From the NCBI RefSeq assembly GCF_045679555.1, contig NC_092091.1:77184461-77248460 (forward strand): a DNA stretch of 64,000 nucleotides, read 5' to 3'. Below, piece by piece: positions 28,546 through 42,227 of this stretch. Every line of letters starts with the position of its first letter. Position 1 is the stretch's first letter. The translations under genes were made by a program, and so were the position numbers. The notes under the pieces are model-generated. The model was given only the letters and a program-made list of their open reading frames with translations. It did no database searches and was not told the origin of the DNA. The stretch is from Salvelinus alpinus (lineage: Eukaryota > Chordata > Actinopteri > Salmoniformes > Salmonidae).

Positions 28546-29284
28546 AGAAAGAAAAACACAAAAATAATGTACATAAATAATTTTTTAAAGTAAAACAAGA
28601 GTAGAACATATATTCATGTTTCTATGTGTACATAGTACAAACAAGTAGGACTACTCTGAGAGTGTCGATGACGTAGTCTGTCCTCTATTTACACTCCAAA
28701 GTATAATATTCATCTTATTTCAACACAAGGTAGCTAACATGGTTTCTCACTCACGGCCATCAACATTTGACATAAATTACTGACAGATTCTTCATAACAC
28801 CCACACCTTTGGTCTAATAATAATATAGAACCGATGACATCAGTCTAAAGCTAGCCCCCCCCCCCCCAACTCCCTTATATAAATGCAATGTTCCAGTTTC
28901 ACCACCCCCCTAACAAGAGAATGAAAAAGTTTACAATATTTTAATATTAGTTGGCCTTAAAACCCTCAATGGCTGGGTGAAATCAGGTGTAGGATTTACA
29001 GTCAAACACCTCAAGTAAACATCATAGTGTTTTCTAGGAAAGGAGGTAAGGAGGTAAGGAGGTAGATTAATGTAGACCAGGGATTCAGCCGGCGGGCAGA
29101 TCGTTTTCTTCAGCGGATGGTCGGGGGACCGGAACATAATTACAAATCATTTTTAGACAGAAAATTAACCACCAGAAAATATAAAAACAGATATAATATT
29201 TGACTAAAACTGAATAATTTCAAACCTTGATTATATTTGTATATGAGTGTACAGGTGGATTCAAAGGACCTGGCAGGGTCTTTC
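28546..29284. other. Noncoding stretch, nothing recognised
   Basis: AT-rich sequence with a C run at 28855-28867 and a GGAGGTAA triplication near 29040. The inverted arm of the following element starts at 29285. No gene is supported. Confidence 0.55.
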
Positions 29285-29494
29285 CATAGAGATAGATAGA
29301 GGACTCATCTTTGTGTCTGTGCCATCATAGTGTCTGTGACAGCACGGGCAGCGCCATTGAGGCTATCTCGTTTTTAAAGTAGTAAATGTTCTTCTTGTTT
29401 GACTGATTGCTCCAAATTCATCCAGTTGACTACTTTAAAATTGTGAAAGACCTTAATGGTAATATCCATGATGAGTCCTCTATCTATCTCTATG
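29285..29494. mobile_element. MITE-like element with perfect 25-bp terminal inverted repeats
   Basis: The arms at 29285-29309 (CATAGAGATAGATAGAGGAC then TCATC) and 29470-29494 are exact reverse complements. A second, inner inverted pair is TTTTAAAGTAGT (29372-29383) and ACTACTTTAAAA (29429-29440). At 210 bp with no coding capacity, it fits a non-autonomous DNA transposon. Confidence 0.75.
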
Positions 29495-31705
29495 GGTCTT
29501 TCCAAGTTTATTAGCAGAATCGCGTCAGTGGAAACAAGCCGTTGTCAGGGTTATATGTTCGAGTTGTGTCGGGGACAATTTTAGCATTTTATCTAACCCT
29601 AACCAATCTCCTAACCCCTAATTCTCCTAACCTGCTACAAAAAGTAAGGTGCACGGAGAACAGCCCGAGTTTCATCTATGACGTGCTGGGCTGGACAGAG
29701 CTACCAGTAAGTGAACATGTTGTTGGATCCCTACGGGAGACAGGGCTGATACAGTTAATTTGTTTTATGTACTTGTCTTTATTTCTCTCTACCTACAACT
29801 CTAAACATTGCAATGACTCACTGAAGAAGCTCCAGGAAACTCCACTATTGTCTCTTCCCCTCCCTCTCTCCCTCCCTCTCTACCTCCCTTCCTCTGTACT
29901 TCCCTCCCTCTCTCCCTCCCTCTCTACCTCCCTTCCTCTGTACTTCCCTCCCTCTCTCCATCCCTCTACCCACTCCCTTCTCTGCCTTCCCTACTTCCCT
30001 CTTCCTTCTTTTCAACCTGAAAGGATAAAACATTTCCCAGCTAACCATTGGTTCTGGGGACGAAGCATGCTTTTTCTGACTGGTAAAACGGAACCTTTTT
30101 TTTTTACGTTCTGAGAGCGCAAGTGAAAATTTAGCCTGTTCTGGGAATGTTCATTTTTATGTTCCAGGGAGGTTCTGAGAACATTTTGCTATGGTTCCCT
30201 GAACATTTTCCTGGGTGGTTTTATTAACATTCTGAGAATGGAAATGATAGGTTATTAGAAGATAATGATTAGAAGATAATTCAACATGGTTTCTGAGAAC
30301 ATGTTTCAATAAGACTTTTAATAACACTGTTAGCTTAGGTTAACTGTTATGAACTCCCAGCACACACAGACAGGTTGGTTGTTTAGCAACAAAACAAATG
30401 CTTGAGCAACTATGGGGCAAAACAGATGGGGTTGGCTTAGAATGTTGACAACATGTAAACGATATTTAGTCTCCAATGTTTATTGAAAACGTAAATACAT
30501 TTGCGCAGTGAGCACTTATTGTCTCTCATACACGATTAGCTGTTGGTTAGTTAGCTAGCAAATTTGCCATAATTAGCATTGACATGGATTCAAGAACAAG
30601 ATGAAAAGAGCCTCTTGGATTCCTCACGTGGCAGTTTCTTCTCATTGTTGCCATCTGGCCTTCCAGAATCACAACAACTGACAAACTTCTGGCCCATTGA
30701 GGCGTGTTCACATGGTTTTCCTGACATTGTCAGCTAACCCATCTATAGGGCACATGGAAATAAATCTGCTTAGGCACTAATCATGCAAACACATTTATTG
30801 TCTATTGTGGCATGGCGTCAGTGAGATTCAAACCTATAATCTTCTGTTCTCTGTTTGTTTTACTCGTACAAAGCTGTTCACTTTACTCTATTCAAACAGA
30901 CCCCATTTCAAAGGAAACAAGCGTTCATTAGGATGGGGGTGGCCAACACACCTGACCACACTTAACAAGATAGAGGATAGAGTTTTGTTGATGCTGAGAA
31001 TGGAACATATATGACAAGGTTCAACTTTCTTTGAACCTTGCACATTTATTCTAATGTGATTTTTATGGAAGGTTTTCTTAATTTTCTGAGAACATGACTT
31101 GAAATAGAACCAAGAGGAAACCTGCAGAAAAGATTATTCTGAAGTACTGAAACCCCAAAGAAGTTGGTTGTTTATTAACGTGCTCTGAATGTTCTGAGAA
31201 CATGACTTGAAATAGAACCACGAGGAAACCTGTATAAAACGTTATGCCGAAGTACTGAGATTCCCACCTAAGAAACATGGTTCTCAGAACGTTATGTGCT
31301 TGCTGTGTACCCTGAGCCATTCCCAGAATGTTGTGGAAAGGTAGTACGCAAAATAACCACAGGACAGCCACACTCATGCAGGGCAGCCCCGAAGCGTCTC
31401 TTCTCATCAACTGTATGTGAGAATGTCCTCTGTGTTGTCCTAGCAATTCAGCATGCTTTGTGTTGTCTTGCCAACCCAATTGTCTCCGAAAAGCTGAGGT
31501 TCTGTTGTGATTCAGTCATGTAGGTCTGGTTTCTGATTGGTGGCTAACTTTACAGTAATACTATTGGTCGACAACTCATTAAGAATCCAAATAACTCAGA
31601 AGCTTATAAAAGGGTCTTAGATTCATTGTTCTTTCTCTTATGTTCCTGACTTACTGTGGTGAGATACCTACTCTCTTTCTCTCCCTCTGCCATGAGCTAT
31701 GGTCT
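29495..31705. other. Noncoding, repeat-derived sequence
   Basis: The stretch holds AACCCTAACCAATCTCCTAA-type text, a CT-rich run (29848-30005), and many GGTTCTGAGAACATT-like motifs between 30040 and 31300. A roughly 105-bp direct duplication (31088-31140 and 31193-31245, sharing GAGAACATGACTTGAAATAG) is included. A TTATAAAAGG at about 31604 has no gene after it. No coding gene is supported. Confidence 0.55.
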
Positions 31706-31706
31706 A

Positions 31707-31877
<171 letters not shown>

Positions 31878-32008
31878 CATGCTTAGAATAATGCCTTGTA
31901 ATGTTTTGGAACTTAAGCTTTATGCCTTGTATGTGAATCCATTAATTTCACAAAGTAATTAAATACACTTCCATTCTCAGACATTTCTTGATTGCCAACT
32001 CAACTATA

Positions 32009-32762
32009 TCAAATCAAATCAAGTTTATTTTATATAGCCCTTCGTACATCAGCTAATATCTCGAAGTGCTGTACAGAAACCCAGCCTAAAACCCCAAACA
32101 GCAAGCAATGCAGGTGTAGAAGCACGGCGGCTAGGAAAAACTCCCTAGAAAGGCCAAAACCTAGGAAGAAACCTAGAGAGGAACCAGGCTATGAGGGGTG
32201 GCCAGTCCTCTTCTGGCTGTGCCGGGTGGAGTTTATAACAGAACATGGCCAAGATGTTCAAATGTTCATAAATGTTCACAAATAATAATCAGGAGTAAAT
32301 GTCAGTTGGCTTTTCATAGCCGATCATTAAGAGTATCTCTACCGCTCCTGCGGTCTCTAGAGAGTTGAAAACAGCAGGTCTGGGACAGGTAGCACGTCCG
32401 GTGGACAGGTCAGGGTTCCATAGCCGCAGGCAGAACAGTTGAAACTGGAACAGCAGCAAGGCCAGGTGGACTGGGGACAGCAAGGAGTCATCATGCCCGG
32501 TAGTCCTGACGCATGGTCCTAGGGCTCAGGTCCTCCGAGAGAGAGAAAGAAAGAGAGAAGGAGAGAATTAGAGAGAGCATACTTAAATTCACACAGGACA
32601 CTGGATAAGACAGGAGAAGTACTCCAGATATAACCAACTGACCCTAGCCCCCCGACACATAAACTACTGCAGCATAAATACTGGAGGCTGAGACAGGAGG
32701 GGTCAGGAGACACTGTGGCCCCATCCAATGATACCCCCGGACAGGGCCAAACAGGAAGGATA
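32009..32762 (-). mobile_element. L2/RSg-1-like LINE 3' region, minus strand
   Basis: It begins at ATCAAATCAAGTTTATTTTA (the inverted tail) and runs through AGAAACCTAGAGAGGAACCA and CCCCGACACATAAACTACTG to GACAGGGCCAAACAGGAAGG. The far part matches, in reverse complement, text at 38600-38720. It is the noncoding 3' part of a long L2 family; no reverse transcriptase remains here. Confidence 0.8.
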
Positions 32763-32767
32763 TAACT

Positions 32768-34082
32768 ATAGTGTTATATAGTGTTATATTACTGTAACTC
32801 AACTATAGTGTTATATTACTGTAACTCAACCATAGTGTTATATTACTGTAACTCAACTATAGTGTTATATTACTGTAACTCAACTATAGTGTTATATTAC
32901 TGTAACTCAACCATAGTGTTCTATTACTGTAACTCAACTATAGTGTTATATTACCGTAACTCAACTATAGTGTTCTAATACTGTAACTCAACCATAGTGT
33001 TATATTACAGTAACTCAACTATAGTGTTCTATTACTGTAACTCAACTATAGTGATCTATTACTGTAACTCAACTATAGTGTTCTATTACTGTAACTATAG
33101 TGATCTATTACTGTAACTCAACTATAGTGTTATATTACCGTAACTCAACTATAGTGTTATATTACCGTAACTCAACTATAGTGTTCTATTACTGTAACTC
33201 AACCAGTGTTCTATTACTGTAACTCAACTATAGTGTTATATTACTGTAACTCAACTATAGTGTTATATTACCGTAACTCAACTATAGTGTTCTATTACTG
33301 TAACTCAACCAGTGTTCTATTACTGTAACTCAACTATAGTGTTATATTACCGTAACTCAACTATAGTGTTCTATTACTGTAACTCAACTATAGTGTTCTA
33401 TTACTGTAACTATAGTGATCTATTACTGTAACTCAACTATAGTGTTATATTACCGTAACTCAACTATAGTGTTATATTACTGTAACTCAACTATAGTGTT
33501 CTATTACCGTAACTCAACTATAGTGTTATATTACTGTAACTCAACTATAGTGATCTATTACTGTAACTCAACTATAGTGATCTATTACTGTAACTCGACT
33601 ATAGTGTTATATTACTGTAACTCAACTATAGTGTTCTATTACCGTAACTCAACTATAGTGTTATATTACTGTAACTCAACTATAGTGATCTATTACTGTA
33701 ACTCAACTATAGTGATCTATTACTGTAACTCAACTATAGTGTTATATTACCGTAACTCAACTATAGTGTTATATTACTGTAACTCAACTATAGTGTTATA
33801 TTACTGTAACTCAACTATAGTGTTCTATTACTGTAACTCAACTATAGTGATCTATTACTGTAACTCAACCAGTGTTCTATTACTGTAACTCAACTATAGT
33901 GTTATATTACTGTAACTATAGTGTTATATTACTGTAACTATAGCGTTCTATTACTGTAACTCAACTATTGTGTTCTATTACTGTAACTAAACCATAGTGT
34001 TCTATTACTGTAACTCAACTATAGTGTTATATTACTGTAACTCAACTATAGTGTTATATTACTGTAACTCAACTATAGTGTT
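32768..34082. repeat. 27-bp minisatellite, about 48 copies
   Basis: The unit is GTGTTATATTACTGTAACTC then AACTATA, with TTCTATT, GATCTATT and CCGTAA variants and occasional deletions. It directly adjoins the 5' side of the truncated LINE piece at 32009-32762. Confidence 0.95.
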
Positions 34083-34609
<527 letters not shown>

Positions 34610-34756
34610 CCCTCACTCCAGACACACTTATGATGATCAGTTGGTAGTGACGTCACAAAGAGAGTCTCTTAAGAGCCGGGGATTGTGGGATATCTTGTAT
34701 CTGGTCTTATCTAGGACCCCTGGGGGGGAGGATAAGTGTGTGTTTCAGAAAGCTGT

Positions 34757-35635
34757 GTTTAAAGGCCCAGTGAATGTGTTTAAAAGCCCAGTCTATGTAT
34801 ATAAAGGCCCAGTGAATGTGTTTAAAAGCCCAGTCTATGTGTTTAAAGGCCCAGTGAATGTGTTTAAAGGCCCAGTGAATGTGTTTAAAGGCCCAGTGAA
34901 TGTGTTTAAAGGCCCAGTCTATGTGTTTAAAGGCCCAGTGAATGTGTTTAAAGGCCCAGTGAATGTGTTTAAAGGCCCAGTGAATGTGTTTAAAGGCCCA
35001 GTCTATGTGTTTAAAGGCCCAGTGAATGTGTTTAAAGGCCCAGTGAATGTGTTTAAAGGCCCAGTATATGTGTTTAAAGGCCCAGTGAATGTGTTTAATG
35101 GCCCAGTCTATGTGTTTAAAGGCCCAGTGAATGTGTTTAAAGGCCCAGTGAATGTGTTTAAAGGCCCAGTGAATGTGTTTAAAGGCCCAGTCTATGTGTT
35201 TAAAGGCCCAGTGAATGTGTTTAAAGGCCCAGTGAATGTGTTTAAAGGCCCTGTGAATGTGTTTAATGGCCCAGTCTATGTGTTTAAAGGCCCAATGAAT
35301 GTGTTTCTAGGCCCAGTGAATGTGTTTCAAGGCCCTGTGTATGTGTTTAAAGGCCCAGTGAATGTGTTTAAAGGCCCAGTGAATGTGTTTAAAGGCCCAG
35401 TGAATGTGTTTCAAGGCCCTGTGTATGTGTTTAATGGCCCAGTGAATGTGTTTAAAGGCCCAGTGAATGTGTTTAAAGGCCCAGTGAATGTGTTTAAAGG
35501 CCCAGTGAATGTGTTTAAAGGCCCAGTGAATGTGTTTAAAGGCCCAGTCTATGTGTTTAAAGGCCCAGTCTATGTGTTTAAAGGCCTGTGTAAGTGTTTA
35601 AAGGCCCAGTGTTTGTTTTGAAAGGCCCTGTGTTT
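34757..35635. repeat. 21-bp minisatellite, about 42 copies
   Basis: The unit is TTTAAAGGCCCAGTGAATGT then G, alternating with a GTCTATGTG variant. The 326-residue frame (FKGPVNV repeats) at 34641-35621 follows from the unit being seven codons. The frame has no domain, signal or splice context, so it is not called as a gene. Confidence 0.95.
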
Positions 35636-36431
35636 TGTATCATATTGTACAACAGCTGATGAAACTAACACTGAAAAAGTTTCAAAACATTTGATCAGTG
35701 TTATTTCCTGATAGTTTCTGGTTGAAAATACAATCTACACAGGACCTTCTAATCAGCAGGTTTGCATGGCGGGTGTTTCGGTTTTCCATGGTGACATCAC
35801 CATGCGGTAAATTGGTTAATAGACCAATAGCAGAGTTCTCAACCTCTCTGCCAATAACAGCTATTTTTTGTTTTACCCTCCCCACTCCCAGACAGTCCTA
35901 GCAAAATGTTTCTCAAAACATATCTATTACAGTAAGGTATTTCATTGTTACCCAGAAATGATTTGATATTGATATAAAAATGGCTGTGTTTGGCCTTTAA
36001 GCATACTGTGTGTGTGCGTGTGTGTGTGTTTAAGCAAACCATATGTGTGTGTGTTCTCTGTGTATCTAGTTCTGCACCTTCCCACTGTCAATTCCCTCGC
36101 ATTTTTCACTCTCTCGCACCTCAGGAGTTTATTGGCTTTGTGTGTGCACGTGTGTGTAGTACATTTTTTTGTGTATGCCCGGAAGTGTGTGTGTGCGTTT
36201 GTATGTGTGTATGTTCTTGCCTGTGAGTGTGTGTGTGCCTAAACCTCTCCTCAGGGGTCTGTTGGATAGTGAGTGTGTGTGAGTGTGTGTGAGTTAATGT
36301 GTGTGTGTGTGTGTATGTGTGATTGCTTGATTAGAGGACTGGTCACTGCTAGAGAGATAGTCAACATGCAGGTCTGTGGGAGGTCTCAAGATGATAGGCT
36401 ATTACGTATTCTACTGGTAACGGTCGCCCTC
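35636..36431. other. Noncoding, GT-rich in part
   Basis: The stretch holds TG-rich degenerate runs between 36005 and 36330. No gene is supported. Confidence 0.5.
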
Positions 36432-36512
36432 AGGCACAGATCTAGGATCAGCTTACTCTCTCCAAAACCTAACCGTAACCATTCGGGAGAGAAACACACA
36501 CATCTGACCTTG
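36432..36512. mobile_element. Foldback fragment with GATCTAGGATCAG arm
   Basis: GGCACAGATCTAGGATCAGC and CATCTGACCTTGAT match the arrangement at 9700-9795. Confidence 0.45.
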
Positions 36513-36710
36513 ATGGCTTTGGGCAACTTCACTCTGGTTGCTCTGAGGCTGCGTCCCGATTCTTCACCCTTTTCCAGAAGTGTGTACTCAAGGATTTAAA
36601 AGCATGGGATTAGAGTAAGCATTCGCTGGATGGAGTTTCAGACGTTGTTAAATTCATGCGAGAAAGTGAGCAAGTGTACTTTTTGGGAGAAGGGTGGAGA
36701 ATGGGGAAGC

Positions 36711-36869
<159 letters not shown>

Positions 36870-36932
36870 ACATATGCTGCTGCTACTGTTTATTATCTAT
36901 CCTGTTGCCTAGTCTCTTTACCCCTACTATAC

Positions 36933-37386
36933 AGTACCAGACAAAAGTTTGGACACACTTACACATTCAAGGGTTTTTCTTAATTTTTACTATTTTCTAC
37001 ATTGTAGAATAATAGTGAAGACATCAAAACTATGAAATATCACATACGGAATCATGTAGTAACCAAAAAAGTGTTAAACAAATCAAAATATATTTTATAT
37101 TTGAGATTCTTCAAATAGCCACCCTTTGCCTTGATGATAGCTTTGCACACTCTTGGCGTTCTCTCAACCAACTTCATGAGGTAGTCACCTGGAATGCATT
37201 TCAATTAACATGTGTGCCTTGTTAAAAGTTAATTTGAGGAATTTTTTTCCTTCTTAATGCGTTTTTGTATGGGATTGTATACAGCATATACCCCTATTTG
37301 GTTAAAGACCAAGTCCATATTATGGCAAGAACAGCTCGAATAAGCAAAGAGAAACGACAGCCCATCATTACTTTAAGACATGAAGG
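36933..37386 (+). mobile_element. Tc1-like DNA transposon 5' part, interrupted
   Basis: ACAGTACCAGACAAAAGTTT followed by GGACACAC resembles a Tc1-type terminal repeat. At about 37324 a frame reads [20 protein letters not shown], the N-terminus of a Tc1-like transposase. The frame stops being Tc1-like near 37386, where L2 reverse transcriptase begins, so the element is cut by a LINE insertion. Confidence 0.75.
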
Positions 37387-37387
37387 T

Positions 37388-39162
37388 CAGTCTTGGTGAT
37401 GTCATTCGGAAACACAATGTCAACTTTCACTGCTATGCGGACGACACACAGCTGTACATTTTGATGAAACATGGTGAAGCCCCAAAATTGTCTACCGTGA
37501 AAGCCTGTGTTTCAGACATAAGGAAGTGGATGGTGGCAAATTATTTATTTTTAAACTCAAAGAAACAGAGATCTGCTGTTTGATCCAACAATTAATCTCA
37601 AGGCTTGTACAGTCGTCTCAAATAAAACTGTGATGGACCTCGGCGTTACTCTGGACCCTGATTTCTCTTTTGACGAACATATCAAGAATAATTCAAGGGC
37701 AGCTTTTTTCCATCTCCGTAACACTGCAAAAATTGAAAACTTTTTGGCAAAATATGTGGCAAAAAAACTAATCCATGCTTTTGTCACTTCTAGATTAGAC
37801 TACTGCAATGCTCTACTCTCCAGCTACCTGGATAAAGCACAAAATAAACTTAAGTTTGTGTTAAATACGGCTGCTAGAATCTTGACTAGGACAATTTTTT
37901 AAAACTCATATTACTCCAGTGCTAGCCTCTCTATGCTGGCTACCTGTTAAGGCCATGGACTTGGTCCTACCATCTCTCTGATTTGGTCCTGCCGTACATA
38001 CCTACATGTACGCCACGGTCACAAGACGCAGGCCTCCTTACTGTCCCTAGAATTTCTAAGCAAACAGCTGGAGGCAGGGCTTTCTCCTATAGAGCTCAAT
38101 TGTTATGGAATGGTCTGAAGATCCATGTGAGAGACGCAGACTCAGTCTCAACCTTTAAGTCTTTATTGAAGACTCATCTCTTCAGTAGGTCCTATGATTG
38201 AGTGTAGTCTGGCCCAGGAGTGCGAAGGTGAACGGCAAGGCACTGGAGCAAGTGAACCGCCCTTGCTGTTCACTGGCTCCCCTCTCTCCACTGGGATTCT
38301 CTGCCTCTGACCCTACTACGGGGTCTGAGTCACTGACTTACAAGTGCTCGTCCCTAGGAGGGGTGCGCCACGTCGTGCCAGGCTTTTTTCCCACTATACT
38401 CGACTTGAGTGGGTTGAGTCAGTGACGTGATCTTCCCCCCCCGGGCTCGTGCGGTGGAGGAGATCTTCGTGGGCTATACTCAGCCTTGTCTCAGGGTAGT
38501 AAGTTGGTGGTGTGTTGATATCCCTCTAGTGGTGTGGGGGCTGTGATTTGGCAAAGTGTGTGTGTGTGTGTGTGTGGGGTGGGGGTTATGTCCTGCCTGG
38601 TTGGCCCTGTCCGCAGGTATCGTTGGACAGGGCCACAATGTCACCCAACCCCCCGAGCCTCAGCCTCCAGTCTCTATGCTGCAATAGTCTATGTGCCGGG
38701 GGGGCTAGGGTCAGTCTGTACTATCTGGTGAAATTCTCCTGTCCTATCTGGTGTAATTCTCTTGTCTTATCTGGTGTAATTCTCCTATCTTATCTGATGT
38801 CATTCTCCTGTCTTATCTGGTGTAATTCTCATGTCTTATCTGGTGTAAATCTCCTGTCTTATCTGGTGTAATTCTCTTGTCTTATCTGGTGTAATTCTCC
38901 TGTCTTATCTGGTGTTCTGTGTGAACTTAAGTATGCTCCCTCTAATTCTCTCCCTCCCCCCTCCCGGAGCACCTGAGCCCTAGGACCATGTCTCAGGACT
39001 ACCTGGCCTGATGACTCCTGGATGTCCCCGTCCCCAGTCCACCTGGTCGTGCTGCTGATCCAATTTCTGCAGTTTTGCATGTGGCTGAGTTTCGGTATAA
39101 CCACTTTGTGACATCTGCTGATGTAAAAAGGGCTTTGTAGTACATTTGATTTGATTTGAATT
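37388..39162 (+). mobile_element. 5'-truncated L2-type LINE nested in the Tc1-like element
   Basis: The plus-strand frames give C-terminal reverse transcriptase: [15 protein letters not shown] (with the YADD catalytic motif), then VMDLGVTLDPDFSFDEHIK, SRLDYCNALLSS, NTAARILTRT, YIPTCTPRSQDAGLLTVPRI and DADSVSTFKSLLKTHLFSRS. Frameshifts near 37590 and 37900 break it. The 3' part runs through CATCTGCTGATGTAAAAAGG to the tail TACATTTGATTTGATTTG near 39160. Inside the 3' UTR a 23-bp motif is repeated about eight times (38722-38912). Confidence 0.88.
38722..38912. repeat. 23-bp tandem repeat inside the LINE 3' region
   Basis: About eight copies of CTGGTGTAATTCTCCTGTCT then TAT with small variants. 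The other copy of this LINE region (32009-32762) shows one such segment near 32580-32610, so the repeat arose within this copy or its source. Confidence 0.8.
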
Positions 39163-39620
39163 CACAATGAGGCCAATGGTGACTTTAATACCATTAAAGA
39201 GTTTAAAGGCTGTGATAGGAGAAAACTGAGGATGGATCAACAACATTGTAGTTACTCCATAATACTAACCTAAATGACAGAGTGAAAAAAAGGAAACCTG
39301 TACAGAATTTTTTTTCTTCTAAAACATGCATTGTGTTTGCAATAAGGCGCTAAAGTAAAACTGGAAGAATGTGGCAAAGAAATTAACTTCATGTCCTGAA
39401 TACAAAGTGTTATGTTGGTTGGCAAATACGACACAACATATCACTGAGTACCACTCTTCGTATTTTCATGTATTGGGGTGGCTGCATCATGTTATGGGTA
39501 CGCTTGTCATCGGCATGGACTAGGGAGTAATTTAGGATAAAAATAAACGGAATAGACCTAAGCAGAGGCAAACCCCTACAGGAAACCTGGTGTATGAATA
39601 CTTTCTGAAGGCACTGTAAA
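39163..39620 (+). mobile_element. Tc1-like element fragment
   Basis: Text such as GGCTGTGATAGGAGAAAACT, CATAATACTAACCTAAATGA and GGGGTGGCTGCATCATGTTA is familiar from degenerate fish Tc1-like elements. The piece ends at ATACTTTCTGAAGGCACTGT, a typical terminal sequence. It may belong to a different family from the piece at 36933. Confidence 0.55.
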
Positions 39621-39671
39621 TATCCTAAAGCAAGAATATAGACAAATAATACATTATCTGATTAAATTACT

Positions 39672-41120
39672 TTAGAAAGGGGCACAAGACAGGGATGTCC
39701 CCTCTCCCCCTCCTGTTTGCACTGGCAATTGAACCACTTGCAGAAAAAATAAAAAATAAACTCATGATCTACAGCAATCCTTTAATTAAGTTGACCAACA
39801 AAAAATGTTAAATACTTAGGATGCTTAATAAGTGACATCAAACAACAAATACATAAAGATGACTTTATCCCATTACTCAACAACATGAAAGCAGATCTAA
39901 TTAAATGGAACAATCTCCCCATAAATGTTATTGGTAGAATACACCTCTTTAGAATGGCCTGGCTCCCAAAGCTGATATATTTATTTTTGTTAATAACATA
40001 TTACCCCACCGAAGACATTCTTTAAAAAAGAATACTTGGCACACTTCATATGGGAGAATAAACCTCATAGAGTAAATAGAAAAGTTTTACATGTCCCTAA
40101 ATCTGACGGTGGTTTTAACCTTCCAGATTTGGAATTCTATCAACTCGCCACCCAAGGCTTTTACTTGTGACATATTGTTAAATGCACTAAAGAGGAACAA
40201 GGGGTACATATTGAAGATGCACATGCTCATCCCCAGATTTTTTTTACCTGTCTATTTTCAAAGGATGGAGATAAGAGCATTAACAACTTCATAGTTAAGC
40301 ACACTATAAAAACATGGGGGGGGGGGGGGGTGAAACGGATTCTACAAGAACCAATATCACTCCCTAAAAACACACCCCTATGGAACAATCCTTCGATAGC
40401 TTTTCAGAATTCACAGATAAATCGGCCGATGTGGAAAAGTAAAGGCACAGAAACCATAAAGTTTACGTAGGTAATAGGAAAAAGAAGGATTATAATATTC
40501 AATTTAAAAGTTTTATGTCATGACATTTCAACCTGAAAGCTTTTGGTCATCAGAGTAATGTTGAGGGAATCCTATCCTAAGTCAGAAAAAGATACCCATA
40601 TGACAGGTAAGATAAACAAAACCTTGTACAGAGCCTATCCCACTGACAAAATATAAACTATTGCAACCAAGACTTAAAAATTAATTATATTGGCACAAGA
40701 TGGAGAGTGTTGGAACATAACGAACAAAATTACAGTTAACGGAAATGTACGCTTAATCCAGTGACAACGAATGTATGGAATGTATTTTACAAGAGACCAC
40801 ATTCACAAATTCGAGTCATGTCTAGTCATGTCTTCAGTGTAAAACTAACAATTACTCAATAATTTATGCCTTCTGGGAGTGCTATGCATTCAAAAGTTAT
40901 GGGCAGAGTTAGAAAGCTGTCTGTCAGAAGTTTTACAATGTAAGTTTACTTTTAAGCCCATTCAAGACATGGCATATGGGGATGCGGTGAGATACACATT
41001 GGGTTGAACAGTACTGTTTTTGTGACTTATATTAGAGAATGTATTACTTAAATACTGGAAGTCAAATGATACTCCAATGCAAAGAGAACGGAATAATCTA
41101 ATGCTTTATATGCTGACTAC
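39672..41120 (+). mobile_element. L1-type LINE ORF2 relic
   Basis: An early frame reads GTRQGCPLSPLLFALAIEPL, a reverse-transcriptase block of L1-type elements. Near 39840 a second gives IKWNNLPINVIGRIHLFRMA followed by WLPKLIYLF, the L1 region after the palm. Many frameshifts and deletions follow, for example the loss of the YADD region. A run of 13 G lies at 40318-40330. The copy is dead. Confidence 0.75.
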
Positions 41121-41519
41121 AATGCACAGTTGTGTCAAGTTGGCTGGATGTCCTTTGGGTGGTGGACCATTCTTGATACACACAGGAACTGTAGAGCATG
41201 AAAACCCCTGCAGCATTGCAGTTCTTGACACAAACGGGTGAGCCTGGTACCTACTACCATACCCAGTTCAAAAGCCACTTAAATATTTTGTCTTGCCCAT
41301 TCCACCCTCTGAATGGCACACATACACAATCCATATTTCAAATGTCTCAAGGCTTAAAAATCCATATTTAACCTGTCTCCTCCCCTTCATCTACACTGAT
41401 TAAAGTGGATTTAACAAGTGAAATCATTAAGGGATCATAGCGTTCACCTGGATTCACTTGGTCGGTCTATGTGATGGAAAGAGCAGGTGTTCTTAATGTT
41501 TTGTAAACTCAGTGTATAG
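41121..41519 (-). mobile_element. Tc1-like transposon fragment, minus strand
   Basis: Reverse-strand text includes AACATTAAGAACACCTGCTC, GACAGGTTAAATATGGATTT and CAAGAATGGTCCACCACCCA, known to me from an abundant salmonid Tc1-like family. It lies directly after the L1 relic. Confidence 0.6.
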
Positions 41520-41707
41520 GCCTCTCCTTATCCCCGTTCATGACTAGCTGATGAAAAATCAACTATTAATATGACATAAATCCGTTTGGTGTGAGTAACC
41601 TATGTGCTCCCACAACACATTCACAATGTATGCGCATAATGTATGTCGCCTACAAAACTGTACGTCAAACATGATGAAATGATGGCGAGGAGGAAGGGGT
41701 TGGCTGA

Positions 41708-41949
<242 letters not shown>

Positions 41950-42227
41950 ACACACACATTTGTGAGTAAGTTCTGACAGTTCTATGCGTCATAATGTTGA
42001 TGCTCTGTCTCAGCCTCTATGAGATGTCTTGTTTTCCATTCGTTGAGTGATATAAGATTGATATGTAACTCCTTGCTCTTTCTCTCCCTTTTCCTGAGAC
42101 AAACGAGTGGGTGTGTTCACTGTTCACAGAGAAAAGAGAGTGAGAGAGAGAGAGATGCAGAAAGAAAAAGCTTGACAGTACAGAACAGAATTCAGGAGTA
42201 GACGTTTGACATGATTAGACTACAATG

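Noticed and set aside
31600-31640. TTATAAAAGG followed by possible start region
   Set aside because: No exon, open frame or acceptor follows; the downstream sequence is a CT run and a LINE fragment.
34641-35621. 326-residue frame with FKGPVNV repeats
   Set aside because: It is an artefact of the 21-bp array. The N-terminal part before the repeats shows no signal or domain.
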